From: Enterobacterales bacterium CwR94
GTDB taxonomy: Bacteria; Pseudomonadota; Gammaproteobacteria; Enterobacterales; Enterobacteriaceae
DNA length: 64,000 nucleotides
Assembly (NCBI GenBank): GCA_002837195.1
Contig: KZ478063.1
Location: forward strand, 314,584-378,583
Reading direction: 5' to 3'
The notes under the pieces were generated by a model. It did not search any database. It was not told the origin of the DNA and saw nothing but the letters and a program-made list of their open reading frames with translations. The translations under genes were made by a program, and so were the position numbers. Positions 19,490 through 28,218 of this stretch are shown here, piece by piece (the stretch's first letter is position 1; every line of letters starts with the position of its first letter).

Positions 19490-22165
19490 GTGAGACGTTA
19501 TTCTGAGTCTGACAATAAGAAAAAGGAGTTTCATGTCCGCGTTTTAATTAACTCGCGGGCGCGTGCTTTTTTTTGTTGGGGATTAATGACAGTGCTGCTC
19601 AAACCAACGATATTATCGGCGAAGGAGTTTTTTAATCCTGCGTTGTTATCCAGCGATCCTGAGATGGTTGCCGATTTGTCACGCTTTGAGAGCGGCAAAC
19701 AAGCCGCGGGCGTATATCGTGTCGATCTCTACCTCAATTCGTCACTGGTTGCGACGCGCGATGTTCAATTTGTCATGCGCGAGCACAGCGAAAACCAGGC
19801 AGAAAACCCGGTTGAATCCTCTGACGACAGTGGACTTGCTGCCTGTTTTAGTCGAGATGCGTTGCGTAAACTGGGTATCCGACTGACCAAATCCGATGAG
19901 ACAGAGAGCGAAGAGGCAGCCTGCTTACATTTAGAAAACCTCGTTCCTTTAGCGACCAGCACCTATGACTTTGCGAATCAGCGTTTATTGTTAAGCGTGC
20001 CACAGGCGTATTTGGATAATACCGTGCGCGGTTATATTCCCCCTGATGAATGGGACGAAGGCATCTCCGCGTTACTGATGAGTTATCACTTAACGGGGAA
20101 CACGACACGTCAGCATGCCGGCGGAGAAGCGCGTGACGTATTCCTCAACCTTAATAGCGGGATCAACGTGGGGCCGTGGCGATTCCGTAATTACTCGACC
20201 TGGCGTTCATTACAGCGCAAGTCTGGCCCACAGCAGCAGCGTTGGGAAAATATTTACTCTTACGTGCAGCGTACGGTCGTGCCTATGCGCGCGAAACTCA
20301 CCATGGGTGACGGCTACACACAAGGGGAAATGTTTAACAGCGTCGGTTACCGTGGCGTGCAACTGGCTTCTGATGATGCCATGTTGCCCGATAGCTTACG
20401 TGGCTATGCACCGATCATTCGCGGTGTGGCAAACAGTAATGCGACCGTTACCGTGCGCCAAAATGGGTATGTGATTTATCAAAATACGGTACCGCCGGGG
20501 GCCTTCGTCATTGAAGATCTGTTCCCCACTTCCAGCAGCGGCGATCTTCAGGTCACCGTAACGGAAGCCAATGGCAGTGAGAATGTCTACACCGTGCCTT
20601 ATTCCACATTGCCGGTCTTACAGCGCGAGGGACGGATGAAGTATTCCCTCACGGCGGGTGAATACCGCAGCAATATGGACTTTCAGGAAAAACCGACTTT
20701 TGCTGAGGGCAATTTGCTCTGGGGCGCAGGAGCGGGTCTGACCCTGTATGGCGGAATGCAGTTATCTAATAACTATAAAGCTGCTGTAGTGGGTAGCGGT
20801 ATGAACTGGGGAGACTGGGGAGCACTCTCTCTGGATGTCACCCACGCGAGAAGTACATTGGTGGACAATAAGCAATACCAGGGAAATTCTATTCGCTTAC
20901 TGTATGCCAAATCGCTCAATGAAATGGGCACGAACTTACAAATTCTTGGCTATCGCTATTCCACGCGTGGGTTCTATACCTTTGATGAAACCAGCTACCA
21001 GCGTATGCAGGGGCGCCGCTGGCAGGACTACACCGAGGAGTCTTTGCCAGAAGGTCCGAGCTATTTCGACCTCAATCGGGTGAAAAAAGACAATATTCAG
21101 CTGAATATTTCTCAACAATTTGAGGGCGTTGGCACGCTGTTTGCCAGCGGTAATCGTCAGCGCTACTGGAACTCTGAACGTTCCAATAATTTATGGCAAC
21201 TCGGTTTTAGCAGTGTCTGGAATGAGATCAGCTATAGCCTGACGTGGAACTATAACCAAAATGAAGTCTATAACCGGCCCGATCAACGTATAGCGCTCAG
21301 TGTTTCCTTGCCGCTGGGGAAATGGTTATCCCGCGGTCCAAACGGGCGTGAGTTGAATAGCCCTTTTAACACGGCTTATGGCACTTATTCAGTGAACACA
21401 GGCAATGATGGGCGCACTAGCCACCAAATGGGGGTGAGCGGCACCCTGCTGGAAGACAACAACCTGAGTTATAGCGTGCAACAAGGCTACGGCAATAAAG
21501 GCAGCGGTAACACGGGTAATGCGAGTCTGAGCTATCGTGGCGTCTACGGGAATAGCAATGTCGGCTATAGCTACAGCAAAGATTATCAGCAGGTTAATTA
21601 CGGCGTAAGTGGCGGCGTTATTGCGCATGCCAATGGCGTGACCTTCAGTCAACCGCTAGGCGATACCAATGTACTGATAAAAGCGCCTGGTGCCAGTAAT
21701 GTAAAAGTTGAAAACGCGACGGGCATTCGCACTGACTGGCGTGGCTATGCTGTGGTGCCCTATGCCACCAATTATCGCATCAACCGTGTGGCGCTCGATG
21801 CTACCTCATTGAACGATAAGGTTGAACTGGAAAACCCGGTGGTGAACGTTATCCCTACACAGGGCGCGCTGGTGCGGGCTGATTACATTACGCAGGTTGG
21901 CTTTAGGGCCATGATCTCGCTGACGCAGCGTAACCACAAGCCCGTGCCGTTTGGGGCGCTGGTGACGCTGGACGCGGGACAGCAAGGCAGCATTGTTGGC
22001 GATGAGGGACTGGTTTATCTCTCTGGTTTGCCTGTCAAAGGCGTGCTGAACGTGCAGTGGGGGGAGGCGAAAGGGCAAAACTGTAAAGTGGCTTATCAAC
22101 TGCCAAAAGAGAGTGAACATACGCCCATTATTACGTTAGCGGCAAGGTGTGAAAATGAAATTTAA
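19490..22165 (+). CDS. Outer-membrane fimbrial usher (FimD/PapC family)
   Basis: An 891-residue usher forming the 24-strand pore that secretes and polymerises pilins. The N-terminal domain begins KEFFNPALLSSDPEMVADLS RF-type sequence after a long signal region. The pore segment shows GINVGPWRFRNYSTWR, FNSVGYRGVQLASDDAMLPD and GYAPIIRGVANSNATVTVRQ; C-terminal domains end with CKVAYQLP. A GTG at 19490 with AAGGA at 19476 is the start; the N-terminus before the signal helix is longer than usual, so a downstream start is possible. Its stop overlaps the adhesin start. Confidence 0.93.
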   Translation: MRRYSESDNKKKEFHVRVLINSRARAFFCWGLMTVLLKPTILSAKEFFNPALLSSDPEMVADLSRFESGKQAAGVYRVDLYLNSSLVATRDVQFVMREHSENQAENPVESSDDSGLAACFSRDALRKLGIRLTKSDETESEEAACLHLENLVPLATSTYDFANQRLLLSVPQAYLDNTVRGYIPPDEWDEGISALLMSYHLTGNTTRQHAGGEARDVFLNLNSGINVGPWRFRNYSTWRSLQRKSGPQQQRWENIYSYVQRTVVPMRAKLTMGDGYTQGEMFNSVGYRGVQLASDDAMLPDSLRGYAPIIRGVANSNATVTVRQNGYVIYQNTVPPGAFVIEDLFPTSSSGDLQVTVTEANGSENVYTVPYSTLPVLQREGRMKYSLTAGEYRSNMDFQEKPTFAEGNLLWGAGAGLTLYGGMQLSNNYKAAVVGSGMNWGDWGALSLDVTHARSTLVDNKQYQGNSIRLLYAKSLNEMGTNLQILGYRYSTRGFYTFDETSYQRMQGRRWQDYTEESLPEGPSYFDLNRVKKDNIQLNISQQFEGVGTLFASGNRQRYWNSERSNNLWQLGFSSVWNEISYSLTWNYNQNEVYNRPDQRIALSVSLPLGKWLSRGPNGRELNSPFNTAYGTYSVNTGNDGRTSHQMGVSGTLLEDNNLSYSVQQGYGNKGSGNTGNASLSYRGVYGNSNVGYSYSKDYQQVNYGVSGGVIAHANGVTFSQPLGDTNVLIKAPGASNVKVENATGIRTDWRGYAVVPYATNYRINRVALDATSLNDKVELENPVVNVIPTQGALVRADYITQVGFRAMISLTQRNHKPVPFGALVTLDAGQQGSIVGDEGLVYLSGLPVKGVLNVQWGEAKGQNCKVAYQLPKESEHTPIITLAARCENEI

Positions 22166-23222
22166 GAACCAACAATACCGGCAGGCAGGCACACGTTTTT
22201 TATCATCAGCAATGATACTGATCTTGAGTCTGGTACAGGTACCCGTTGCCATTGCGGGGACGGATACGACAGCGATTATTCCCGGCACGATTGAGTACGC
22301 TGGCGGGGCTGACAGCCACAAAATTGGTGAAATCATTGGTAGCAAATGGGCGGCTGATGCCAAAAACGGTTACATGTGCCGTCGCGCGGGTGCGCCCATT
22401 TTCCAAACGGCGAAAATCATCGGTCAGGCTGCGAATACCGGTAATAAGGTGGTTTTAGACGGTGTGGCATACGATATTTATGATACGGGCCGTCAGGGAT
22501 TGGGGTTTATCGTGGGGGTAAAAGATACCAATGCCCATAATTTTACATCGCTGACCAATGAACCCGGTACGTTTTATCCAGCACCGGGCACCAGTACCAT
22601 TTTGCAACAGGAAATCGGCGGTGAAGTACGCGTGATGTTGGTCAAGATGAGTGAACACCTGGTATCTGGTTCATTTCTAACCCCGCGTATTACTCTGGCC
22701 CGCATTGAATGTTATGACAAGTTGAACCGTCAGCGTGATTTTGCATATATTCATCTTGCCCCGATACAGGTCGTGATTAATGTCACGGGTTGCCGCCTCC
22801 AGTCTGCAGGATTGAATATTGTGCCGATGGGAAGGGTGGCGACCAAGGTGTTTAAAGAAGTGGGGGATCGATCTGATGCGAAAAATGCCAATGTACTACT
22901 ATCCTGCGATCGCAATGTTAAGTTGCATGCCACTCTTTCTGATATGAGTAATCCGGCCAACGTGTCGGACGTGGTATCCCTTTCCGCTGATTCATCTGCG
23001 AAGGGACTCGGCGTGCAGGCCTATTACAACAATAATCCAACCCCTATTAAGCTGGGGCCAGATTCCAGTGCGCGTGAGACGCTTAACCAATTTTTTATAC
23101 TTAACACCATTAATGATAATGAACCCGTTGATATGCCTTTCTCATTTCGCTATGTGAGAACCGGGGATCTGACACCAGGCAGTGCAAATGCACTTATGGG
23201 TTTAACGCTCTCCTACCAATAA
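22155..23222 (+). CDS. Two-domain fimbrial tip adhesin (FimH-like)
   Basis: A 355-residue exported protein with a signal peptide (about residues 10-37, ending VPVAIAG). It is about twice a pilin's size: an N-terminal receptor-binding-like domain (about 38-190) with its own cysteines, then a C-terminal pilin domain (VVINVTGCRLQSAGLNIVPM; LLSCDRNVKLHA; ending ALMGLTLSYQ). That layout is typical of tip adhesins. The lectin domain is not recognisably mannose-specific, so the ligand is unknown. ATG 22155 was preferred to GTG 22149 for spacing to AAGG. It overlaps the usher by 11 bp. Confidence 0.85.
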   Translation: MKFKNQQYRQAGTRFLSSAMILILSLVQVPVAIAGTDTTAIIPGTIEYAGGADSHKIGEIIGSKWAADAKNGYMCRRAGAPIFQTAKIIGQAANTGNKVVLDGVAYDIYDTGRQGLGFIVGVKDTNAHNFTSLTNEPGTFYPAPGTSTILQQEIGGEVRVMLVKMSEHLVSGSFLTPRITLARIECYDKLNRQRDFAYIHLAPIQVVINVTGCRLQSAGLNIVPMGRVATKVFKEVGDRSDAKNANVLLSCDRNVKLHATLSDMSNPANVSDVVSLSADSSAKGLGVQAYYNNNPTPIKLGPDSSARETLNQFFILNTINDNEPVDMPFSFRYVRTGDLTPGSANALMGLTLSYQ

Positions 23223-23230
23223 GGGGAAAT

Positions 23231-23749
23231 ATGTATATTTTAATTTCTGCGTTCATGATTTTTTTACTGATTATTCCTTCTCCGTCAAAAGCCATGGATA
23301 TGGTATTCAAAGTTGAAGGGGAATTGGTGTCCAGTACTTGCTCAGTCAGCAGTGGTTCAGAGGAGACCTTTGTTGAAATGGGCGAGGTATCCAGTAAAAA
23401 CTTTTTTAATCAAGAGGCCAGTGATTTTGTTAAGTTTACAATTAATCTTGAAGACTGTGGTTTAGGCGTAGAGAATGTTTATGTACTCTATATGGGAATG
23501 TCTGAACCTAAAAATCCTAATCTTGTTGCACTGAATGAAGTGCCTGATTCAGCCAAAAATATTGCATTGGGGTTGTATAATAAAGATAAAACAATAATAC
23601 CCATATGGGGAATGAGTTCTGCATACAAAGTTAATCATGATGAGAGAATAAATTCCCTGGATTTTTATGCGCGATATCACAAAATCGGCTCTCCTGTTGA
23701 ACCGGGATATGCAGAAGCGGATGCGACTTTCGTACTGGCTTATGATTAA
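23231..23749 (+). CDS. Minor fimbrial subunit
   Basis: A 172-residue pilin-like protein with a short signal peptide (MYILISAFMIFLLIIPSPSK, cleaved near SKA). It has paired cysteines (SSTCSVSSG and LEDCGLGV) and a C-terminus EADATFVLAYD with the pilin beta-zipper. It probably acts as an adaptor or terminator subunit. It is the last gene of the operon, 8 bp after the adhesin. Its codon use is more A/T-rich than the neighbouring backbone. Only 3 bp separate its stop from that of the convergent recombinase. Confidence 0.85.
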   Translation: MYILISAFMIFLLIIPSPSKAMDMVFKVEGELVSSTCSVSSGSEETFVEMGEVSSKNFFNQEASDFVKFTINLEDCGLGVENVYVLYMGMSEPKNPNLVALNEVPDSAKNIALGLYNKDKTIIPIWGMSSAYKVNHDERINSLDFYARYHKIGSPVEPGYAEADATFVLAYD

Positions 23750-23752
23750 ACG

Positions 23753-24319
23753 CTAACGTTTTTTCTCTTCCCAAACACCTCGGAATCGGGCCGCATTACT
23801 TGCCGTATACAGTACCGTGTGTTGGATATTCTTATGGCCTAAATAGTCCTGAATTAAACGCGTGTCAGCACCGTTGTCTGCCAGCGCAAAGCCACAAGAA
23901 TGGCGTAACATATGAGGGGTCAGAAGCACTGGGATTCCTGCGTTTTTCCCGTGCTTCTGAAAAATATTGTAGAGCTGTTGGCGTGATAGCGGTCCGCCTT
24001 TCTGCGAAAGAAATAACCATTCGGAATCAGCACCTTTAAGATAGCCACGATCGGCAAGCCACTTCTTTAATAGTCCAACTTCTTCTTCCAACAGTGGGTG
24101 TGTGGTTGAGAATCCATTTTTTAATCGATTGACGTGAATAATTCTGTCTGCAAGATTAATATCGGAGAGGGTTAATGCACTTAACTCGGAAACGCGAAAG
24201 CCATGTGTAAAACAAACTTTAATTAAACACTCATCGCGAGAGGCGTATTTTCCGATTTTTGATGCATTTAGCAGTTTCAGTACTTCATCGGATGTTAAAT
24301 ATTTTCGTTTTCTTGGCAT
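23753..24319 (-). CDS. FimB/FimE-type tyrosine recombinase, likely fimbrial phase switch enzyme
   Basis: A 188-residue tyrosine recombinase of the short FimB/FimE class (E. coli enzymes about 200). Catalytic residues are visible: Arg in CFTHGFRVSEL, the HxxRH box in LLTPHMLRHSCGFALADNG, His in DYLGHKNIQHT and the nucleophile Tyr in TVLYTASNAARF. The start MPRKRKYLTSDEVLKLL is family-like; an upstream ATG at 24340 is also in frame. It faces the fimbrial operon tail to tail, 5.8 kb from its presumed target repeats, whereas fimB/fimE lie directly upstream of the switch. Confidence 0.9.
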   Translation of the reverse strand: MPRKRKYLTSDEVLKLLNASKIGKYASRDECLIKVCFTHGFRVSELSALTLSDINLADRIIHVNRLKNGFSTTHPLLEEEVGLLKKWLADRGYLKGADSEWLFLSQKGGPLSRQQLYNIFQKHGKNAGIPVLLTPHMLRHSCGFALADNGADTRLIQDYLGHKNIQHTVLYTASNAARFRGVWEEKKR

Positions 24320-24771
24320 GTGATTCGTTAAATTAATCATGGGAATTTTCTTGTTGTTTTAATCTATCAGAGCGAACTTAAGTGAGCAATAATTAACGCA
24401 CAAAAGATCAGTATTTGTGTAGAGAAGAATGACTAATTAAATCTCAGTTCTTATGTCAAAGAAAAGATCGCTTTATGCACGAGACATTTGAACTTTCGAA
24501 GGCGACGGCTGTGCGTCGCAATTATCGGCAATAGAGTGCTTTTTAAAGAAGAGGTCAACAATTCATTTTTGCTTATTTATTATTATCTTCATGATAGTTG
24601 AGGGGTTTAACCGTTTCTTAGGTGAATGCTTTACCCTGAGTTTCAATAATCATTCATAACAGGGTATGATCTTTGTCCGCCATCCTCATTGTGATTCGTC
24701 GAGTAATGAGAGATCAGGGGGCATTTACGCCGCTAATGCGTATTTTCATCTGTCACAAGGATTGTAAGAAC
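24320..24771. other. A/T-rich intergenic region
   Basis: About 450 bp between the recombinase start and the membrane-protein gene. It must contain the leftward recombinase promoter and probably the rightward promoter of the next gene. One small hairpin (GCGACG-GCTGTG-CGTCGC, 24502-24519) is seen. No credible gene and no copy of the fimbrial switch repeat was found here. Confidence 0.5.
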
Positions 24772-25212
24772 ATGAACAAACGGAATGTATCGGGGACTGT
24801 AGGCATAGTGACCGGGATGCTTTCACTGCTCGCTTTTTTGATTCACTTCTGGTTGGGGCCATTTGCGCCCGCTTCTCCTGCGTTGCACTCGCTTGTTGCT
24901 GGCACGGTCTCTGCCGTTAAATCCGGTGTGTTGGCGGGTATGGGACTGCCGTTTGAACATCAAACGCCGCAGCCCAAAGTGCGAAGCATTGACGACATGC
25001 TTAACCTCGGTGTGCTGATTGGCGCGGGATTAGCGCTGGTTTTCGGGCTTGTGGCAGGCATGCGAAAAGAAAGTCGCTGGGGCATCTATGGTGCTCTGAT
25101 CCTGGGAAGCGCGGTTTTTGCCATGTACGCGGCGCTGATCGCGGCGGCTATCTGGTTGACTGTCATGTTAGTGTTAGTGGTGACGGCCTTTATCGCCGGA
25201 TCGCTAAGTTGA
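24772..25212 (+). CDS. Small inner-membrane protein, function unknown
   Basis: A 146-residue protein with about four membrane helices: SGTVGIVTGMLSLLAFLIHF, LNLGVLIGAGLALVFGLVAG, WGIYGALILGSAVFAMYAAL, and the C-terminal IWLTVMLVLVVTAFIAG. A conserved-looking WLGPFAP motif follows helix 1. It is reminiscent of the E. coli YidI family, but this is recollection and not certain. ATG 24772 (MNKRNVSG) was preferred to the upstream opening at 24673. It is convergent with mgtB and separated by a terminator. Confidence 0.7.
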   Translation: MNKRNVSGTVGIVTGMLSLLAFLIHFWLGPFAPASPALHSLVAGTVSAVKSGVLAGMGLPFEHQTPQPKVRSIDDMLNLGVLIGAGLALVFGLVAGMRKESRWGIYGALILGSAVFAMYAALIAAAIWLTVMLVLVVTAFIAGSLS

Positions 25213-25215
25213 AGG

Positions 25216-25241
25216 GTGCCGCACGCGTATGCGGGCGGCAC
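25216..25241. terminator. Bidirectional terminator between the membrane-protein gene and mgtB
   Basis: GTGCCGCACGC-GTAT-GCGGGCGGCAC forms an 11-bp stem with one mismatch, 3 bp after the upstream gene's stop and 13 bp before the mgtB stop. Confidence 0.7.
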
Positions 25242-25254
25242 TGTACTTATTACA

Positions 25255-27954
25255 TCAGAACCATTGACCGAATTTGCGAATGTACAGGGTTTTCATCCCC
25301 TGACTCAGCAAGCAGTACGCCGTGAGCGTAGCGATCAGCCATGGGAAATAGCTCATGGGTAAAGGTTGCAGGCTAAACCAACTCGCCAGCGGTGAAAACG
25401 GCAGTCCAATCCCAATGATCACAACCAGCAGCGTGGTCAGCATAATTGGCCAGGTTGGGCGACTTTGAATAAATGGAATTTTCTGCGTGCGCAGCATATG
25501 TACAACCAACGTTTGCGACAGCAAGCCTTCGATAAACCAGCCGGACTGGAACAGCGTTTGCATTTCCGGGGTATTGGCGGCAAACACATACCACATCAGT
25601 GCGAAGGTCGTGATATCGAAGATGGAGGACGTCGGCCCCATAAACAGCATAAAACGGCCGATGTTTTTCGCATCCCATTTGCGGGGTTTACGAACAAACT
25701 CTTTATCCATTTTGTCCCATGGCAGCGCCATCTGCGACAGGTCATAGATGAGGTTTTGCAGCAAAAGCTGAATCGCCAACATCGGCATAAACGGAATAAA
25801 GGCGCTGGCAACCAGCACGGAAAACACATTACCGAAATTTGAACTGGCGGTGATGTTGAGATACTTGATGATATTGCCAAAAGTTTGGCGGCCCGTGATG
25901 ACGCCTTGTTCCAATACCATCAGGCTTTTTTCGAGCAGAATAATGTCGGCTGACGCTTTGGCGATGTCGGTTGCACTGTCCACCGAAATGCCGACATCTG
26001 CGCTACGCAGTGCCGCCGCATCATTGATGCCATCGCCCAAAAAGCCGACCGTACGGCCGTTCTGTTGCAGCAGTGTCACGATGCGATCTTTTTGTGACGG
26101 CGTTAACTTGGCAAACAGCGTGTGCATTTCAATGCGTTCACGCAGCTCATCGTCGTTCAGCGCGTCCATTTCACTGCCCAACAGGGCGCTGCCGCCATCC
26201 AGTCCCACATCGCGACAAATTTTACTGCTGATCAGGGGGTTATCCCCGGTTAACACTTTGACCTGAACGCCATTGTCGCGCAAAGCTGCAATAGCGGCGG
26301 CGGCACTCTCTTTCGCCGGATCGAGGAAGGTCAGCATGCCCGCAATAATCAGGTCGCGCTCGTCATCCAGATCCAGCCGCTGGTGCCAGCCGTGAGAAGA
26401 AAGATTACGCCAGCCCACCAATAAAACACGATAGCCTTGCTCGTGATAACGTGCGGTTTGCGCCAACAGGGCAGTACGTGCGGCATCATCCAACGGCATC
26501 ACGCTGCCATCACGCTCAATATGGGTGGCAACTTCCAACATCTCTTCAACCGCGCCTTTGGTGATCAGCATGTGTTTGCCAAAGGGATCGCTGACAGCGA
26601 CCGACAAGCGGCGGCGATTGAAATCAAAGGCCAGTTCATCCAGTTTGCGATAATCACGCACATTAATAATGGCGGGACGCTCGCGGCAAAAATTGACCAC
26701 GGCACGATCCATCAGATTATTGATGCCGTTCTGGTGATAACTGTTAAGCCAGGCCAACTGCAACGCCCAATCGGTGTTGACGCCATTGGCATCCACCACG
26801 TGCTCCAGCACGATATGGTCTTGCGTCAGAGTGCCAGTTTTATCGGTGCACAACACATCCATGGCACCCAGGTTCTGAATCGCATTCATGCGCTTGACCA
26901 CGACTTTGCGCCGCGCCAGTGCCATGGCGCCTTTTGCCAGATTGGTACTGACAATCATCGGCAACATTTCAGGCGTTAAGCCGACGGCGACAGCCAGTGC
27001 AAACAGCGTGGCATCCATCCAGTCGCCTTTGGTAAAACCGTTCAGGATCAGAACGATAGGCACCATCACCGCCATAAAACGGATCAGCAGCCAGCTAACG
27101 CTGTTGACGCCTTTGTCAAAGGAGGTCGGAGGTTGTTTGCCCACAATGTCATTGGCGAGCGTACCAAAGTAGCTCGTGCTGCCTGTTGCCACGACAACGG
27201 CGCGGGCGCTGCCGCTCATGATGCAGGTGCCCATCAAACAGATGTTGGGCTGGCTCAGGAGCTGGCTTTCTGTCAGCGGTTCACGTGAGGCACTGGCTTG
27301 TTGAATAACCCACTTCTCAACCGGCAATGATTCGCCGGTGAGAGAGGCCTGGCTGACCATCAGCTCGCGGGCATCCAACAACTTGATGTCCGCAGGCACC
27401 ACATCCCCCGCGTGTAATTCGATAATGTCACCTGGCACCAGCAGCGATTGCTCAACATTGTTGATCTCTCCTGGTGCGGCGACCTGCAGGCGTCGGCGCA
27501 CGCGGACACGCGTTTGCACCAATGACTTCAGCGCATCTGCGGTTTTATTGGTACGAAACTCCTGCCAAAACCGCAGCAGCCCGCTGAGCAATATCATCAC
27601 CAGCATAATGATCACACCGGTGAGATCGGGCTCCTCGCCCGCGCGCATCGGCAGGACAACATCGGTCATCACGCTGATGGCTGCGAGCCCCATCAGTACA
27701 AAAATAAAGGGATTTTTAAAGGCCAGCAGCAGTTGAATCAATGCGGCAGGGGCTTTTTCTTGCGCGACCTGGTTACGGCCAAATTGCAGCAGACGATCTT
27801 CTGCTTGCTGTTGGCTCAACCCGTCTTGTGACGTATTTAAGGTGGTCAAGGTGGCGGCGGTGGACATTTGTGCCTCACGTGCAATCGGCCAGTTTTGCGG
27901 CGCACGGGGCTTCGAGTCACGCTTTAGCGTAACGGAATCAGTCATCTGGGTCAT
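25255..27954 (-). CDS. mgtB: Mg2+-importing P-type ATPase, MgtB/MgtA type
   Basis: An 899-residue P3B-type ATPase importing Mg2+ across the inner membrane. The phosphorylation motif is MDVLCTDKTGTLTQD; others are SQASLTGESLPVEK, VGLTPEMLPMIVSTNLAKGA and VGFLGDGINDAAALRSADVG. MLRTQKIPFIQSR and the C-terminal RKFGQWF match Salmonella MgtB better than E. coli MgtA, hence the name, but no mgtC or mgtR is beside it. The start is uncertain: TTG 27963, ATG 27954 and ATG 27945 are all in frame with weak Shine-Dalgarno sequences. A structured leader with a short ORF precedes it. Confidence 0.93.
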   Translation of the reverse strand: MTQMTDSVTLKRDSKPRAPQNWPIAREAQMSTAATLTTLNTSQDGLSQQQAEDRLLQFGRNQVAQEKAPAALIQLLLAFKNPFIFVLMGLAAISVMTDVVLPMRAGEEPDLTGVIIMLVMILLSGLLRFWQEFRTNKTADALKSLVQTRVRVRRRLQVAAPGEINNVEQSLLVPGDIIELHAGDVVPADIKLLDARELMVSQASLTGESLPVEKWVIQQASASREPLTESQLLSQPNICLMGTCIMSGSARAVVVATGSTSYFGTLANDIVGKQPPTSFDKGVNSVSWLLIRFMAVMVPIVLILNGFTKGDWMDATLFALAVAVGLTPEMLPMIVSTNLAKGAMALARRKVVVKRMNAIQNLGAMDVLCTDKTGTLTQDHIVLEHVVDANGVNTDWALQLAWLNSYHQNGINNLMDRAVVNFCRERPAIINVRDYRKLDELAFDFNRRRLSVAVSDPFGKHMLITKGAVEEMLEVATHIERDGSVMPLDDAARTALLAQTARYHEQGYRVLLVGWRNLSSHGWHQRLDLDDERDLIIAGMLTFLDPAKESAAAAIAALRDNGVQVKVLTGDNPLISSKICRDVGLDGGSALLGSEMDALNDDELRERIEMHTLFAKLTPSQKDRIVTLLQQNGRTVGFLGDGINDAAALRSADVGISVDSATDIAKASADIILLEKSLMVLEQGVITGRQTFGNIIKYLNITASSNFGNVFSVLVASAFIPFMPMLAIQLLLQNLIYDLSQMALPWDKMDKEFVRKPRKWDAKNIGRFMLFMGPTSSIFDITTFALMWYVFAANTPEMQTLFQSGWFIEGLLSQTLVVHMLRTQKIPFIQSRPTWPIMLTTLLVVIIGIGLPFSPLASWFSLQPLPMSYFPWLIATLTAYCLLSQGMKTLYIRKFGQWF

Positions 27955-27972
27955 GTTAATCAATCCATCTGT

Positions 27973-27988
27973 GTACGGCAGGCCGTAC
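27973..27988 (-). promoter_or_regulatory. Hairpin just upstream of the mgtB start
   Basis: GTACGG-CAGG-CCGTAC is a perfect 6-bp stem whose edge lies 18 nt before ATG 27954. It could affect access to the weak mgtB ribosome-binding site or belong to the leader attenuator. Confidence 0.5.
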
Positions 27989-28002
27989 GAAAATCATCAG
28001 AT

Positions 28003-28054
28003 GCGTTGCAGAGGAGGCGTTAACACGCTATCGCCGCAACGCGTAAACGTTGCG
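28003..28054 (-). promoter_or_regulatory. Mutually exclusive stem-loops in the mgtB leader
   Basis: Two incompatible pairings share one strand. CGCAACG (28035-28041) can pair with CGTTGCG (28048-28054) inside the leader ORF, or GCAACGC (28036-28042) can pair with GCGTTGC (28003-28009) downstream of it. The second fold can enclose an additional GC stem (28016-28019 with 28032-28035). Ribosome progress through the leader peptide would choose between them, as in translational-sensing attenuators of the mgtA/mgtCB class. Confidence 0.7.
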
Positions 28055-28073
28055 TACAAGGGGGTTCGTCCAT
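28020..28073 (-). CDS. Putative mgtB leader peptide (17 aa, MDEPP start)
   Basis: A short ORF MDEPPCTQRLRVAAIAC with a strong AAGGAG Shine-Dalgarno 5 nt before its ATG. The acidic Asp-Glu followed by Pro-Pro right after Met is like MgtL of E. coli, where Asp/Glu-Pro-rich starts are known to destabilise ribosomes at low Mg2+. It lies 66 bp upstream of mgtB on the same strand and overlaps the alternative stem-loops. It has no sequence identity to MgtL beyond this character, so the role is inferred. Confidence 0.65.
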   Translation of the reverse strand: MDEPPCTQRLRVAAIAC

Positions 28074-28173
28074 GAGGACTCCTTAACCGCCAAAGGCGAT
28101 GGCAAAACCAATTGAGGCCAGTGCGAAACACAGGCATGCATTACGGCTGCACGCGGTTGGCGTACAGCAGAAT

Positions 28174-28218
28174 TTAGCGGTTGATACCCGGAGGGAAGAG
28201 GGCGTGGGAAATTTTCAT
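28174..28218 (-). CDS. Possible second leader ORF (14 aa) upstream of mgtB
   Basis: MKISHALFPPGINR, 14 codons plus stop, containing a Pro-Pro pair. It has only a weak ribosome-binding site (CCGG). Two successive leader ORFs precede mgtC in Salmonella (mgtM, mgtP), and this could be the analogue of one of them. It may equally be a chance frame. Confidence 0.25.
   Translation of the reverse strand: MKISHALFPPGINR

Noticed and set aside
24853-24861. TTGGGGCCA, identical to the 9-bp repeat of the E. coli fimS switch
   Set aside because: It lies inside the coding sequence of the small membrane protein (encoding part of WLGPFAP), has no inverted partner near the pilin gene, and a 9-mer is expected by chance at this frequency.
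28085-28172. A hydrophobic reading frame (ACLCFALASIGFAIAFGG) on the minus strand of the mgtB leader
   Set aside because: No in-frame start codon was found before an upstream stop, so it is probably a chance frame.
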